The position numbers and the translations under genes were made by a program. Shown here one piece after another: positions 19,581 to 29,522 of a stretch of DNA of 64,000 nucleotides. Position 1 is the first letter of the stretch. Every line of letters begins with the position of its first letter. This DNA is from Polaribacter sejongensis (lineage in GTDB: Bacteria; Bacteroidota; Bacteroidia; Flavobacteriales; Flavobacteriaceae): positions 18,587 through 82,586 of the forward strand of contig CATITK010000054.1 in the NCBI GenBank assembly GCA_949545755.1, read 5' to 3'. The notes under the pieces were generated by a model that was not told the origin of the DNA, ran no database searches, and saw only the letters and a program-made list of their open reading frames with translations.

Positions 19581-22500
19581 ATGAAAAAAATCATTACTTA
19601 CTTTATTAAATATCCAGTTGCAGTAAATGTTATAATTATTGCTTTTATAGCCTTTGGTTTTGTGGGGGCTTTCAATATGAAATCATCTTTTTTTCCACTA
19701 GTAGATTCTCAATTAATTAGAATTTCTTTAGCATATCCTGGTGCATCTCCTGCAGAAATGGAGGAAGGAGTTGTCTTAAAAATTGAAGATAATTTAAAAG
19801 GAATTGTAGGTGTAGAAAGAGTAACATCCGTTTCTAGAGAAAACGCTGCACGTGTAAATATTGAGGTAGAAAAAGGCAAGAATATAGATATTGTTTTATC
19901 AGATGTGAAAAATGCAGTTGATAGAGTCCCTTCCTTTCCTTCTGGTATGGAACCACCTGTAATTGCGAAAGTAGAAAGTATAAGACCAACGATTAGTTTT
20001 ACAATAAGTGGAGAAAGTGTCTCTTTAAAATCGTTAAAACAAGCTGCAAGAAATGTAGAAAATGAGATTCGAGGAATCAAAGGAATTTCTCAAGTAGCTT
20101 TATCTGGTTTTCCAGAGGAAGAAATAGAAATTGCGGTTCGTGAAAATGATTTACGTGCATATAACTTATCCTTTTTAGAGGTTGCAAATTCAATTAGAAA
20201 CTCGAATATTTTAATTACTGGTGGAAATATAAAAACAGTTGATGAAGATTACCTTATTCGTGCAAGCAACCGCTCTTATTACGGAATTGACCTTCAAAAT
20301 TTAATTGTAAGATCAGAAATAAATGGAAATATTATTCGTTTAAAAGATGTTGCAGAATTAAGAGATACTTGGTCTGAAAACCCTGATAGATTATATTTTA
20401 ATGGAAATTTAGCGATCGATATTACTGTAAGTAATACAAATAATGAAGATTTAATTTCTTCAGCAGATAAAATTAAAGAATACATAGAAAAGTACAATCA
20501 AGAACATCAAAATATTCAATTGAATGTAACAAGTGATCGAAGTACAACACTAAATGATAGAACTTGGCTGCTAACTAAAAATGCCATTTCAGGAATACTA
20601 CTAGTGCTGTTTTTCTTAGCCCTTTTTTTAAATTTAAGACTGGCAATTTGGGTAGCATTTGGTTTGCCAATCGCTTTTTTAGGCATGTTTATTTTTGCCT
20701 CGCAATTTGGTGTGACCATAAATGTTTTATCACTCTTTGGGATGATTATCGTAATTGGTATTTTAGTAGATGACGGAATTGTAATCGGAGAAAATATTTA
20801 TCATCATTACTATGATTTAGGAAAATCAAAAATACAAGCCGCAATAGATGGAACAATGGAAGTAATTCCACCAATTGTTTCCGCTATTTTAACAACAATA
20901 ATTGCCTTTTCTACTTTCTTCTTTGTGGATGGTAGAGTAGGAAGTTTCTTCAGTGAAGTTTCTACCATTGTTATCTTAACCTTATCTGTTTCTTTAATTG
21001 AAGCTTTGATCATTTTGCCAGCACATATTGCACATTCGAAAGCTTTAGATAGAAAAAAACTAGAAAACGGCCTGCCTAAAAAAACAAATAAAGTTGATGC
21101 TTTCTTTAAGAAAATGAATCGAGGAGCAAATACTGTTTTAGAAAAATTTAGAGACCACTACTACATGCCTTTTTTAAAGTTTTCTTTGGGAAACCGGTTC
21201 TTTATATTATGTGTTTTTGTAGCAACGCTTTTAATTAGTTTTTTTGCTTTAAAAGCAGGTGTTATAAAAAGTTCTTTTTTTCCAAGAATTGCCAGCGATA
21301 GAGTTCAGATTTCGCTAAATATGCCACAGGGAACGAACGAAAAAATTACAGATTCTGTAATTTCTTTTATCGAAGAAAAAGTAAGGTTGGTTAATAAAGA
21401 ATATTCAAAAAAGCAAACGGATAATTTAGATATTGTAGAAAATATAATTAAAAGAGTTGGACCCGGAAGCGCAAACGCAACCTTAAGTGTAAATCTTTTA
21501 CCCGGAGAAATTCGCGATTTTTCTTCTCCAGAAATCACCAATGCCATTCAGCAAAAAGTAGGAAAAGTTTATGGTGTAGAAAGTTTAGTTTTTGGTTCTG
21601 GAGGTAATTTCGGTGGAAGCCCTGTAGCCGTTTCTTTGTTAGGAAATAACATTAGAGAATTAAAAGCAGTTAAAGCTGAATTAAAAAAAGAGTTAGAAAA
21701 AAACCCTTTACTAAAAGACGTTACCGATAACGACCCCGCGGGTATTAAAGAAGTTCGCATTCAATTAAAAGACAATGCATATATATTAGGTTTAAATTTG
21801 CAATCTATAATGATGCAAGTGCGTTCTGGTTTTTTTGGTTTTCAGGCACAACGTTTTCAGCGAGGTCAAGATGAAATTAAAGTCTGGGTTCGATACGATA
21901 AAAAAGATCGATCTTCTATTAAGAATTTAGATGATATGCGCATTGTAACTCCTTTAGGAATAAGAATTCCTTTTTCTGAAATTGCAGATTACACTATAGA
22001 AAGGGGAGATATTGCCATTAATCATTTAGAAGGAAAACGAGAAATTCAAATTACGGCAGATTTAAAAGATTTAAGTGCGAGTGCAACCGCTATTTTAGAG
22101 AATATCAAAACGAATATTATGCCAGACATTTTGTCTAAATACCCTACAGTTTCTCCGCTGTATGAAGGACAAAATAGAGAAGCTAAAAAAACGACAGATT
22201 CTGTAAACAAGATTCAATGGATTATTTTAGGGTTGATTTATATTGTAATTGCCTTTACCTTCCGTTCTTATAGTCAACCAATTTTATTAATTTTTATGAT
22301 TCCTTTTAGTATGATAGGGGTTATTTGGGGGCATTATGTGCACAATTTTGCGATTGGAATTTTATCCTTTTTAGGAATTATTGCTTTAATCGGAATTATG
22401 GTAAATGATGGTTTGGTGTTGATCGGAAAATTCAACAGTTATTTAAAAGAAGGTATAAAATATGATGCCGCTTTAATCAAAGCAGGTCAATCTCGTTTTA

Positions 22501-22781
22501 GAGCTATTTTCTTAACATCATTGACAACTGTTGCAGGATTGGCACCTTTAATATTTGAAAAAAGTAGGCAAGCCCAATTTTTAATTCCTATGGCAATTTC
22601 TATCGCTTATGGTATTGCAATTGCAACGGTATTAACGCTGGTTATGTTGCCTTTATTATTGTCAGTTTCTAATTCTATGAAAGTAGGCATTAAATGGTTA
22701 ATAACCAATAGAGAAGTAACCAAGGAAGAAGTAGAAAGAGCTATTATAGAATCTAAATTTGATGAAAATGAAGATCATTAA
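19581..22781 (+). CDS. RND efflux transporter permease (AcrB/HAE family)
   Basis: Proton-driven inner membrane pump of 1066 residues and twelve predicted membrane helices. Typical marks are the N-terminal YPVAVNVIIIAFIAFG helix, SYPGASPAEMEE-like periplasmic start (YPGASPAEMEEGV), GILVDDGIVIGENIY in TM4 (with the paired Asp of the proton relay), IALIGIMVNDGLVLI in TM10, and FLTSLTTVAGLAPL. Substrates cannot be predicted. Sits between adaptor and TolC genes, so the whole pump is encoded together. The 3' end overlaps the TolC gene. Confidence 0.95.
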   Translation: MKKIITYFIKYPVAVNVIIIAFIAFGFVGAFNMKSSFFPLVDSQLIRISLAYPGASPAEMEEGVVLKIEDNLKGIVGVERVTSVSRENAARVNIEVEKGKNIDIVLSDVKNAVDRVPSFPSGMEPPVIAKVESIRPTISFTISGESVSLKSLKQAARNVENEIRGIKGISQVALSGFPEEEIEIAVRENDLRAYNLSFLEVANSIRNSNILITGGNIKTVDEDYLIRASNRSYYGIDLQNLIVRSEINGNIIRLKDVAELRDTWSENPDRLYFNGNLAIDITVSNTNNEDLISSADKIKEYIEKYNQEHQNIQLNVTSDRSTTLNDRTWLLTKNAISGILLVLFFLALFLNLRLAIWVAFGLPIAFLGMFIFASQFGVTINVLSLFGMIIVIGILVDDGIVIGENIYHHYYDLGKSKIQAAIDGTMEVIPPIVSAILTTIIAFSTFFFVDGRVGSFFSEVSTIVILTLSVSLIEALIILPAHIAHSKALDRKKLENGLPKKTNKVDAFFKKMNRGANTVLEKFRDHYYMPFLKFSLGNRFFILCVFVATLLISFFALKAGVIKSSFFPRIASDRVQISLNMPQGTNEKITDSVISFIEEKVRLVNKEYSKKQTDNLDIVENIIKRVGPGSANATLSVNLLPGEIRDFSSPEITNAIQQKVGKVYGVESLVFGSGGNFGGSPVAVSLLGNNIRELKAVKAELKKELEKNPLLKDVTDNDPAGIKEVRIQLKDNAYILGLNLQSIMMQVRSGFFGFQAQRFQRGQDEIKVWVRYDKKDRSSIKNLDDMRIVTPLGIRIPFSEIADYTIERGDIAINHLEGKREIQITADLKDLSASATAILENIKTNIMPDILSKYPTVSPLYEGQNREAKKTTDSVNKIQWIILGLIYIVIAFTFRSYSQPILLIFMIPFSMIGVIWGHYVHNFAIGILSFLGIIALIGIMVNDGLVLIGKFNSYLKEGIKYDAALIKAGQSRFRAIFLTSLTTVAGLAPLIFEKSRQAQFLIPMAISIAYGIAIATVLTLVMLPLLLSVSNSMKVGIKWLITNREVTKEEVERAIIESKFDENEDH

Positions 22782-24090
22782 AAATACAATTGTAGCGGTC
22801 GTTTTTTTATCGACTTTACAGGGAGTGTCGCAAGAAGTTCTAACAAAAAAAGAAGCTTTAAAAATTACACTAGAGAATAACTTCGGCATTAAAATAGCAA
22901 ATAATAACCTGGAAGTTGCTAAAAATAATGCGAGCATTTATAATAATGGTTATTTGCCAACGGCTTCTGTTTCTTCAGGTGCAAATTACAGAAGTGAAAA
23001 TCAAGATATTAATTTTCAGCAGCGTAGTCGTGATACTATAATTAGTGGTGCAGTAACAAAATCATACAATGCTTCTTTGAATTTGAGATACCTCATTTTT
23101 GATGGATTAGGAAGAAAATACAATTATCAACAATTAAAAGAAACCTATAATTTAACAGAAATACAAGCTAGAGAAACGATAGAGAATACGTATTTAAGAT
23201 TGTTTACTTCCTATTTCCAAATTGCTCGTTTATCAGAAAATAACCATAATTTATCAGAAACTTTACTCATATCTAAAAGGCGGCTAAAGCGGGCAACTTA
23301 TCAATATGAATATGGACAATCGACAAAGTTAGAGCTATTAAATGCAGAAGTTGATGTCAACAATGATCGTATTGCTTTTATCAGATCGAAGCAACAATTA
23401 AACAATGCGAAACGTGGTTTAAATGTAATTCTTGGAGTTGAAAAGGAAATAACTTATCAAGTTGAAACAAATATTGAATTCAATACAATGATGAATTTTA
23501 ATCAGCTAGAACAAAAAACAAAGGCAAACAATAGTTTGTTAAAGCAAAACGAAAAGAACATTGCTATTAGCGAATTCAATATTAAAATAAACAAATCTAA
23601 TTTTTTACCAAGTTTAGCTTTAAATTCTTCTTATGGGTGGAATAAAAGTGAGAATCCAGTTACTTCATTTTTAGCGGGTGCAACTACAACTGGATTAAAT
23701 GCAAGTTTAAACTTGTCTTGGAATTTGTTTGATGGAGGAAGCACTAAGACTCGAATTGCTAACTCAAAAATAGCTTTAGAAAACCAGCAAATATTATTAG
23801 CACAACAAAAAATAACTATAGCAAACAATTTAAAAAATACTTGGGAGAATTATCAAAACCAATTGTTCATTTTAAAAGCACAAGAAAAAAACGTTTTAAC
23901 CACTCAAAATAATTTTGAAAGAAGTAAAGAACGCTACGAATTGGGGCAAATTACTTCGATAGCATTTCGACAAGCTCAGGTGAATTTAATCAATTCTAAA
24001 ACTGCTTTTAACAACGCAAAATTTGATGCAAAGTTGATCGAATTACAACTTTTACAGATGAGTGGAGATATTCTAAATGTCAATTTTTAA
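22762..24090 (+). CDS. TolC-family outer membrane efflux protein
   Basis: Outer membrane channel of the tripartite pump, about 442 residues. Signal peptide ends GVSQE. Two OEP repeats follow, each with a helical barrel pattern: LTKKEALKITLENNFGIKIA and RATYQYEYGQSTKLELLNAE in the first half, RSKERYELGQITSIAFRQAQ in the second. It overlaps the pump gene by about 20 bp. Either ATG 22762 or ATG 22768 could be used; both leave an intact signal peptide. Confidence 0.9.
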   Translation: MKMKIIKNTIVAVVFLSTLQGVSQEVLTKKEALKITLENNFGIKIANNNLEVAKNNASIYNNGYLPTASVSSGANYRSENQDINFQQRSRDTIISGAVTKSYNASLNLRYLIFDGLGRKYNYQQLKETYNLTEIQARETIENTYLRLFTSYFQIARLSENNHNLSETLLISKRRLKRATYQYEYGQSTKLELLNAEVDVNNDRIAFIRSKQQLNNAKRGLNVILGVEKEITYQVETNIEFNTMMNFNQLEQKTKANNSLLKQNEKNIAISEFNIKINKSNFLPSLALNSSYGWNKSENPVTSFLAGATTTGLNASLNLSWNLFDGGSTKTRIANSKIALENQQILLAQQKITIANNLKNTWENYQNQLFILKAQEKNVLTTQNNFERSKERYELGQITSIAFRQAQVNLINSKTAFNNAKFDAKLIELQLLQMSGDILNVNF

Positions 24091-24095
24091 CATTG

Positions 24096-24132
24096 ATTTT
24101 TAATAATCAATTGAAGTACAATTATTAAAAAT
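24096..24132. terminator. Possible bidirectional terminator
   Basis: ATTTTTAATAAT and ATTATTAAAAAT form a 12-bp inverted repeat with a 13-nt loop in the gap between the convergent TolC and nadB genes. It is entirely A/T in the stem, so weak. Confidence 0.35.
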
Positions 24133-24169
24133 TTAGTAGACGAGTAGTTGCTGAAGAATTCGTGTTCTT

Positions 24170-25753
24170 TTAATGACAATCTAAACTATAAAATCCACCA
24201 CAATTTTCTGTCCTTTTTTTAGAAAATTGAGTAATTAAATAGGCCGTTGTAATTAAGTTTCTTAGTTCGCATAAATCTACTGAAAGCTCTGAGTGGTCAT
24301 ACAAACGTTTGTTATCCTCATAAAGTACTCGTAATTTTTTTTCAGCACGTTTTAAACGTTCATTAGAACGAACAATACCAACATAATTTGTCATGATCGT
24401 TTTAACTTCATTCCGATCATTGGTAATTAATATTTTTTCCATGTTTTTAATAACTCCACTATCATTCCAAACAGGAATATCTTTCGGCATTTTAGCTTTA
24501 TTGTATTTTTTAGAAATATTTAAATAAGCTCTGTGAGCATAGACCAGTCCTTCCAATAAAGAATTAGAAGCTAATCTGTTTCCTCCGTGTAAACCAGTTC
24601 TAGTCACTTCCCCACATGCATAAAGTTTTTTAATAGATGTCTTCGCATTTTTATTCACATTTACACCCCCACAAATATAATGTGATGCGGGTACAACAGG
24701 AATAAAATCTTTTGTGACATCAATATTAAGAGAAGCACACTTTTCTGTAATATTAGGAAAATGCTCTTTAAATTTATGTTGATCTAATTGGGTACAGTCT
24801 AAATATACGTGAGGTTTTCCACTCTTTTTTAATTCACTATCTATGGCTCTTGCAACAATGTCTCTAGACGCTAGTTCTCCTCTTTCGTCATACTTATGCA
24901 TAAAAAAAGCACCATTGTAATCTCTTAATTTAGCACCAAAACCTCTAACAGCCTCTGAAACTAAGAAAGCTGGATATTCACCAGGATTGTATAATGCAGT
25001 TGGGTGGAACTGAATAAATTCCATTTCAGAAATTTCTGCTTTTGCCCTGTAAGCGATTCCGATACCATCACCAGTTGCAATAGTTGGATTTGTGGTCGTT
25101 TCATAAACTTGTCCGTTTCCTCCAGAAGCCAAAACTGTAAATTTGCTGATAAAAGTTTTTACCTTATCTTCTTTAACATCGATAACATAAGCACCAAAAC
25201 AAGAAACTTTGCCATTCCGTTTTGTTTTCTTGTTTTTTACCTGATGTTGCGTAATTAAATCAATGGAGTAATGATGTGTAAGGAATTCAATATTTGGTAA
25301 TGCATTTACTTGATTTAATAAAGCTCTTTCAATTTCCGCACCTGTAATATCTGTGTGGTGTAAGATTCTATTTTGGGAGTGACCTCCTTCACGACCTAGA
25401 TCGTAATCGCCCTTATCATTTTCGTCAAATCTTGTGCCCCAACGGATCAATTCTTCTAACCTTTCAGGAGCATCTTCTATCACCATTTTTACAATTTCTT
25501 CATCACATAAACCATCGCCAGCAAGTAGGGTGTCATCAATATGCTGCTGAAAACTATCTACTGTTTTGTTGTAAACGGTAGCAATTCCTCCTTGCGCATA
25601 ATTTGTGTTAGATTCACTTTGTTCATCTTTAGTAATGATTGTAATTTTAGCATCCTTAAAAGCTGTAGCAGTTTTAAGTGCAAAAGTTAATCCTGAAATA
25701 CCAGAACCAATCACCAAAATATCAGTAGAAATTATTTTTTTATTAGGTAACAT
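24170..25753 (-). CDS. nadB: L-aspartate oxidase
   Basis: FAD enzyme oxidising L-aspartate to iminoaspartate, first step of de novo NAD synthesis. The 527 residues show the dinucleotide-binding VIGSGISGLTFALK (about 15-28), NTNYAQGGIATVY, HSQNRILHHTDITG, LASGGNGQVYETTTNP, EFIQFHPTALY, and the flavin-contacting GLHGGNRLASNSLLEGLV. A helical C-terminal domain follows. Located 9 bp after nadA in the same direction, so the two enzymes handling the unstable iminoaspartate are co-expressed. Confidence 0.96.
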   Translation of the reverse strand: MLPNKKIISTDILVIGSGISGLTFALKTATAFKDAKITIITKDEQSESNTNYAQGGIATVYNKTVDSFQQHIDDTLLAGDGLCDEEIVKMVIEDAPERLEELIRWGTRFDENDKGDYDLGREGGHSQNRILHHTDITGAEIERALLNQVNALPNIEFLTHHYSIDLITQHQVKNKKTKRNGKVSCFGAYVIDVKEDKVKTFISKFTVLASGGNGQVYETTTNPTIATGDGIGIAYRAKAEISEMEFIQFHPTALYNPGEYPAFLVSEAVRGFGAKLRDYNGAFFMHKYDERGELASRDIVARAIDSELKKSGKPHVYLDCTQLDQHKFKEHFPNITEKCASLNIDVTKDFIPVVPASHYICGGVNVNKNAKTSIKKLYACGEVTRTGLHGGNRLASNSLLEGLVYAHRAYLNISKKYNKAKMPKDIPVWNDSGVIKNMEKILITNDRNEVKTIMTNYVGIVRSNERLKRAEKKLRVLYEDNKRLYDHSELSVDLCELRNLITTAYLITQFSKKRTENCGGFYSLDCH

Positions 25754-25762
25754 TGTAAGTCT

Positions 25763-26758
25763 TTATATAGAAATATCTAACATTCTTTGAATAGGTATGA
25801 TTGCTTTTTCACACAATGTTGCATCCACTTCAATATCAGGTAATTCATATTTTAAACACAAATATAATTTTTTTAAAGTATTCATCTTCATATAAGCACA
25901 TTCACTACAAGCACAAGTGTTATCTTCTTTTGCTGGTGCAGGAATAATTTCTTTATCAGGATTTTCTTGCAACATCTGATATAAAATTCCAGCTTCAGTA
26001 GCTACAATAAACTTCTTCTTTTTACTGTTTCTTACATGATTTAAAAGGCCAGAAGTAGAACCAATATATTTAGCAACTTTAAGCATGTGGGCTTCAGATT
26101 CTGGATGTGCTATTAATTCTGCATCAGGATGTTCTTTATATAAATCTATTAATTTTTCCATAGAAAAAGCCTCATGTACCATACAAGCTCCATCCCAAAG
26201 TAACATCTCTCTGCCAGTTTCTTTATTTAAATATGCGCCTAAATTTCTATCAGGAGCAAAAATAATAGGTTGGTCTTTCGAAATAGAATCTATGATTTTT
26301 CTAGCGTTAGAAGAAGTACAAACGTAATCACTTAAGGCCTTAATCTCAGCGGAACAATTAATATAGGTAACAACAATATGATCTGGATGTTGTTTTTTAA
26401 ATTCTGAAAATTTTTCTGGAGGACAAGAATCTGCTAATGAGCAACCAGCTAACAAATCGGGTAGTAATACTTTTTTACTTGGGTTTAAAATTTTTGCAGT
26501 TTCTGCCATAAAATGAACTCCTGCAAAAACAATAATATCCGCTGCTGTTTTGGCTGCTTGTTGTGCTAAAGCTAAACTATCACCAACAAAATCTGCAATT
26601 TCTTGGATTTCATCTATTTGATAATAATGTGCTAAAAGAACAGCATTCTTCTTTTTTTTGAGTTTTAAAATTTCCTCACGATAATTAATAGCAGGTGTCT
26701 CAATATCTAAAAATCCTCTTTCGGTAAGATTTTTTTTTGCAGCATTTAAATTTTCCAT
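25763..26758 (-). CDS. nadA: Quinolinate synthase
   Basis: Iron-sulfur enzyme condensing iminoaspartate with dihydroxyacetone phosphate to quinolinate. The 331 residues show [34 protein letters not shown], the cysteine in [11 protein letters not shown], the central AHPES segment, and [12 protein letters not shown] (about 282-293). These hold the three conserved cysteines for the 4Fe-4S cluster. First gene of a nadA-nadB operon, with a promoter just upstream. Confidence 0.96.
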   Translation of the reverse strand: MENLNAAKKNLTERGFLDIETPAINYREEILKLKKKKNAVLLAHYYQIDEIQEIADFVGDSLALAQQAAKTAADIIVFAGVHFMAETAKILNPSKKVLLPDLLAGCSLADSCPPEKFSEFKKQHPDHIVVTYINCSAEIKALSDYVCTSSNARKIIDSISKDQPIIFAPDRNLGAYLNKETGREMLLWDGACMVHEAFSMEKLIDLYKEHPDAELIAHPESEAHMLKVAKYIGSTSGLLNHVRNSKKKKFIVATEAGILYQMLQENPDKEIIPAPAKEDNTCACSECAYMKMNTLKKLYLCLKYELPDIEVDATLCEKAIIPIQRMLDISI

Positions 26759-26785
26759 AAAAATGTTTATTTTGAACTGTACTGC

Positions 26786-26812
26786 AAATATAAACCCTAT
26801 TTTGTTGTCAAG
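26786..26812 (-). promoter_or_regulatory. Promoter of nadA-nadB
   Basis: On the minus strand, TTG (26812-26810), 16-bp spacer, TATATTTG (26793-26786), about 28 bp before the nadA ATG. The spacer is slightly short for the consensus. Confidence 0.55.
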
Positions 26813-26862
26813 AAAATGATTGATGTCATTCTATTGAATTATAATTATAATGTGTTAACAAA

Positions 26863-27444
26863 ATGAATCTATCTGAAGGTTTTTGGGAAAATAAGTACAA
26901 GAAGAATAAAACGGGTTGGGATTTAGGTGAAGTTTCACCTCCTCTAAAAACTTACTTTGATCAGCTAACCAATAAAAACTTAAAAATTCTAATTCCTGGC
27001 GGTGGAAATTCTTACGAGGCAGAATACCTTTTTAAAAATGGTTTTAAGAATGTATATGTAGTAGATATTTCTGAAACTGCTTTAAAAAACATAAAAAATA
27101 GAGTTCCAGATTTTCCACTATCACAACTATTGCATGCGAACTTTTTTGATTTGGATGCTACTTTTGATTTGGTGATAGAACAAACTTTTTTCTGTGCAAT
27201 AGATCCTAATTTAAGAGAAAAATATGCATTAAAAATGAAGGAACTCTTGCGCGAAAATGCAAAATTAGTTGGGCTGCTTTTTGATGCAAAACTAAATGAA
27301 GAACACCCACCTTTTGGCGGAACTATAAAAGAATACAAAGGATATTTTCAACCCTATTTTGCTATGAATATTTTTACAAAATGTGAGAATTCATTTTATA
27401 ATAGGCAAGGAATGGAGCTATTTATAAAGTTAGTGAAAAAGTGA
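26863..27444 (+). CDS. TPMT-like SAM-dependent methyltransferase
   Basis: 193-residue class I methyltransferase of the thiopurine S-methyltransferase-like family. It opens with FWENKYKKNKTGWDLGEVSP (family signature), then the SAM motif ILIPGGGNSYEAEYL (about 46-60), VYVVDISETAL with the acidic ribose-binding residue, and EQTFFCAIDP. Family members methylate thiol, selenium or tellurium compounds, or small xenobiotics; the natural substrate here is unknown. Single gene, divergent from nadA. Confidence 0.85.
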   Translation: MNLSEGFWENKYKKNKTGWDLGEVSPPLKTYFDQLTNKNLKILIPGGGNSYEAEYLFKNGFKNVYVVDISETALKNIKNRVPDFPLSQLLHANFFDLDATFDLVIEQTFFCAIDPNLREKYALKMKELLRENAKLVGLLFDAKLNEEHPPFGGTIKEYKGYFQPYFAMNIFTKCENSFYNRQGMELFIKLVKK

Positions 27445-27482
27445 AAAGAGGCTATTTTCATTTAAGAAAATAACCTCTTTTA
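27444..27482. terminator. Bidirectional terminator
   Basis: AAAAGAGG-C-TATTTTC and GAAAATA-A-CCTCTTTT form a 16-position stem with one mismatch and loop ATTTAA, between two convergent genes. T-runs on both strands allow use in both directions. Confidence 0.8.
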
Positions 27483-27501
27483 TACTAAATTAGTTGGTCT
27501 C

Positions 27502-28539
27502 TTATAATGAATATTGTAAACCTACTGTTATTGTTTCTTTTCGTTTTAATTGAATACCATTTATTTTTTGATACAAAGGAGATGCAAACTCAACACCCAA
27601 ACGCAAATCTTTTAAAGTCCCTTTTTGAGCATATAGATTAAATCCAATACCACTATTGATATAGGTTCCTCCTGAGTTTTGTGTGTCTGCAGTTGTTACT
27701 ATCATTGGCATTAAGTTCGGATTTGATCCTCTAATTTGATCAACCAGCATTCCTTCTAAACGCCCTGAAATACTCAGCCAATCTGTTGCTTTTATTGCTA
27801 TCCAATTGTTTATTCCATAGTTGTTGCCAAAAGTATAATCATCCGCATTTTCACCCAATCGAATGGTAGTAGCGATTTGACTTCCCCATGAAAAAGAATC
27901 CCTTTGTCCTAAATAAGTGAAACCCAAGTTGGTGTCAAAGGTTCCGCTTCCAATTTGCATTGGATAAGGTAATTGGATTTCATTTGGAGCACTCATTGGA
28001 GTTTCATCTGTTACAGAAATACTTCCGGTAGGTAAAGAAAAAGTTAGATTTCCATGAAATGATTGTTTGTTTTTATTTAGGATTTTATAAATCATTCCTA
28101 ATGTAACATCACCAAAACCCGATGAAGAAGTTGTAAAGGGTTTCAGCATTCCATTTGCCATTCTCATTTGTAAATCCATCTCTATGTTAATGACTTTTAC
28201 CATTCCTAATAATGTAATTCTGTCTGAAGGAGCATACATCATTCCAAACATATGCATTTGCATTGGCATTCTTAAAGGGGTTACTTTATAACCCGCGTTA
28301 TGTGCATTGTCATTTGAAATGGCATCATCACCAGAGAGTAAACGCTCCATTTTCATGTTCATAAACTTGTAGGAGAACATGAGTCCGCCTTTTCCATGAT
28401 AATGATCTGCTTTTACAGATATTGGTGCATGCCCATCAGGTCTATTTCCTTTCCAATTTGTGTTTTCAGTTTCCTGTGCACTTGCTTGTTGAGATAGGAA
28501 CATCACAATTCCTAACCCAATAATTTTTATTGATTTCAT
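27502..28539 (-). CDS. Transporter-like outer membrane beta-barrel protein
   Basis: 345 residues with signal peptide ending QQASAQE, then an amphipathic beta-strand pattern resembling the 'MetA-pathway of phenol degradation' outer membrane family. There are many methionines and histidines early on (ADHYHGKGG, KFMNMKMERLL, MPMQMHMFGMMY, MDLQMRMANG), which suggests metal contact, though this is inference. The start is the ATG giving MKSIKIIGLGIVMFL; upstream in-frame codons lack signal-peptide character. It follows the 122-residue Cys/His protein in the same direction. Confidence 0.65.
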   Translation of the reverse strand: MKSIKIIGLGIVMFLSQQASAQETENTNWKGNRPDGHAPISVKADHYHGKGGLMFSYKFMNMKMERLLSGDDAISNDNAHNAGYKVTPLRMPMQMHMFGMMYAPSDRITLLGMVKVINIEMDLQMRMANGMLKPFTTSSSGFGDVTLGMIYKILNKNKQSFHGNLTFSLPTGSISVTDETPMSAPNEIQLPYPMQIGSGTFDTNLGFTYLGQRDSFSWGSQIATTIRLGENADDYTFGNNYGINNWIAIKATDWLSISGRLEGMLVDQIRGSNPNLMPMIVTTADTQNSGGTYINSGIGFNLYAQKGTLKDLRLGVEFASPLYQKINGIQLKRKETITVGLQYSL

Positions 28540-28620
28540 TAATTTTATTTTTTGTTTAAATAATTTGTACAATACGAAATTCAATTCTTTTTTTGAATTT
28601 AATTTAAGTAGAAGATTATT

Positions 28621-28989
28621 TTAAACAACGGGAGGGTGGAACACAACTTTGGAAAATAGAAAATTGTAGATTTTACTGTAGAAGTGATTTTCTTCCTTTT
28701 CTGAAGTTGCTGTTTTTGTTTTTTTAAGATGTAATATTCTTACAAAGCCTATGGGATATTCTTTTAAAGAAATCTGCAAAGAAATGGGTGCTTCTTTTTG
28801 TTGTTTTTCTACTTCTTTGTACAAATGACATTTACCATTACACTGCAATTCAGGCTTATCTTTATTAATACATAAAAATTTTGCGATATAATCTTGATTA
28901 ATTACATATGCTACAAAAGGTGCAATAGGTTTTAGCATAGCAACCATGTATAATAAAACAAACAAAAAAGGAGTAAATTTTTGAAGCAA
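28621..28989 (-). CDS. Small membrane-anchored Cys/His protein, unknown function
   Basis: 122 residues. An N-terminal hydrophobic segment (about 5-30) precedes a short soluble part with LCINKDKPELQCNGKCHLYK (about 43-62; three cysteines and a histidine) and an odd C-terminal FHPPVV. I do not recognise a named family, though Bacteroidota have similar short proteins next to metal-related outer membrane proteins. The Cys-x3-Cys-His cluster may bind a metal such as copper; that is inference. It has its own promoter and lies 81 bp upstream of the barrel gene. Confidence 0.65.
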   Translation of the reverse strand: MLQKFTPFLFVLLYMVAMLKPIAPFVAYVINQDYIAKFLCINKDKPELQCNGKCHLYKEVEKQQKEAPISLQISLKEYPIGFVRILHLKKTKTATSEKEENHFYSKIYNFLFSKVVFHPPVV

Positions 28990-29008
28990 AACCTATTATT
29001 TTATTGAA

Positions 29009-29037
29009 CAAAAGTAATTTTAAAAATTAATAAACAA
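29009..29037 (-). promoter_or_regulatory. Promoter of the Cys/His protein and barrel genes
   Basis: On the minus strand TTG (29037-29035), 18-bp spacer, TACTTTTG (29016-29009), 20 bp before the ATG. Good match in both elements. Confidence 0.65.
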
Positions 29038-29044
29038 ACGATTT

Positions 29045-29491
29045 TTATTTATTTTTTAATACTATTTCTTCGAAATCTTCACAGCGTTCTGCAAAGTCAA
29101 ATAAATACTGAGCTTCTTTGGGAGGTATCGTTAATTTACGTTTTGTTAAATCGATCCATGCGCCATAAACTTTTATGATTGCTGATAGTTTTCCTGCTTC
29201 ATTAAAAACTTCATGAGTAATTTTCCAACGTTCATTGTTTTCCGATAAACCAGCAACTTTAAAATTTACGTTGATGTTTTCTCCCAAATGAATTTCTTTT
29301 CTAAAAGAAGTTTCTTCTGTAAATAAAATAGGTCCAATATTGTGTTTTGTAAATTCTTCGATAGAAAATTTTTGATCTCTAAAATACCGAACCCTTACTT
29401 CTGCAGCATAATCATTATATGCAGTATGACGCATGTGTCTGTTTGGGTCAAAATCTGCCCATTTTGTTTGAAAGGTTACTTTAAAACTCAT
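29045..29491 (-). CDS. Hotdog-fold acyl-CoA thioesterase
   Basis: 148 residues of the 4-hydroxybenzoyl-CoA thioesterase type. It shows the opening TKWADFDPNRHMRHTAYNDY (family catalytic Asp region near 12-28), a central helix AAEVRVRYFRD, and strands with KVAGLSENNERWKITHEVF. Likely hydrolyses acyl-CoA or acyl-ACP; substrate unknown. It lies 31 bp downstream of the tail-specific protease and may share its transcript. Confidence 0.83.
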   Translation of the reverse strand: MSFKVTFQTKWADFDPNRHMRHTAYNDYAAEVRVRYFRDQKFSIEEFTKHNIGPILFTEETSFRKEIHLGENINVNFKVAGLSENNERWKITHEVFNEAGKLSAIIKVYGAWIDLTKRKLTIPPKEAQYLFDFAERCEDFEEIVLKNK

Positions 29492-29522
29492 TTTTTGGTA
29501 TCTGTGAATAATTTATTAGTGC

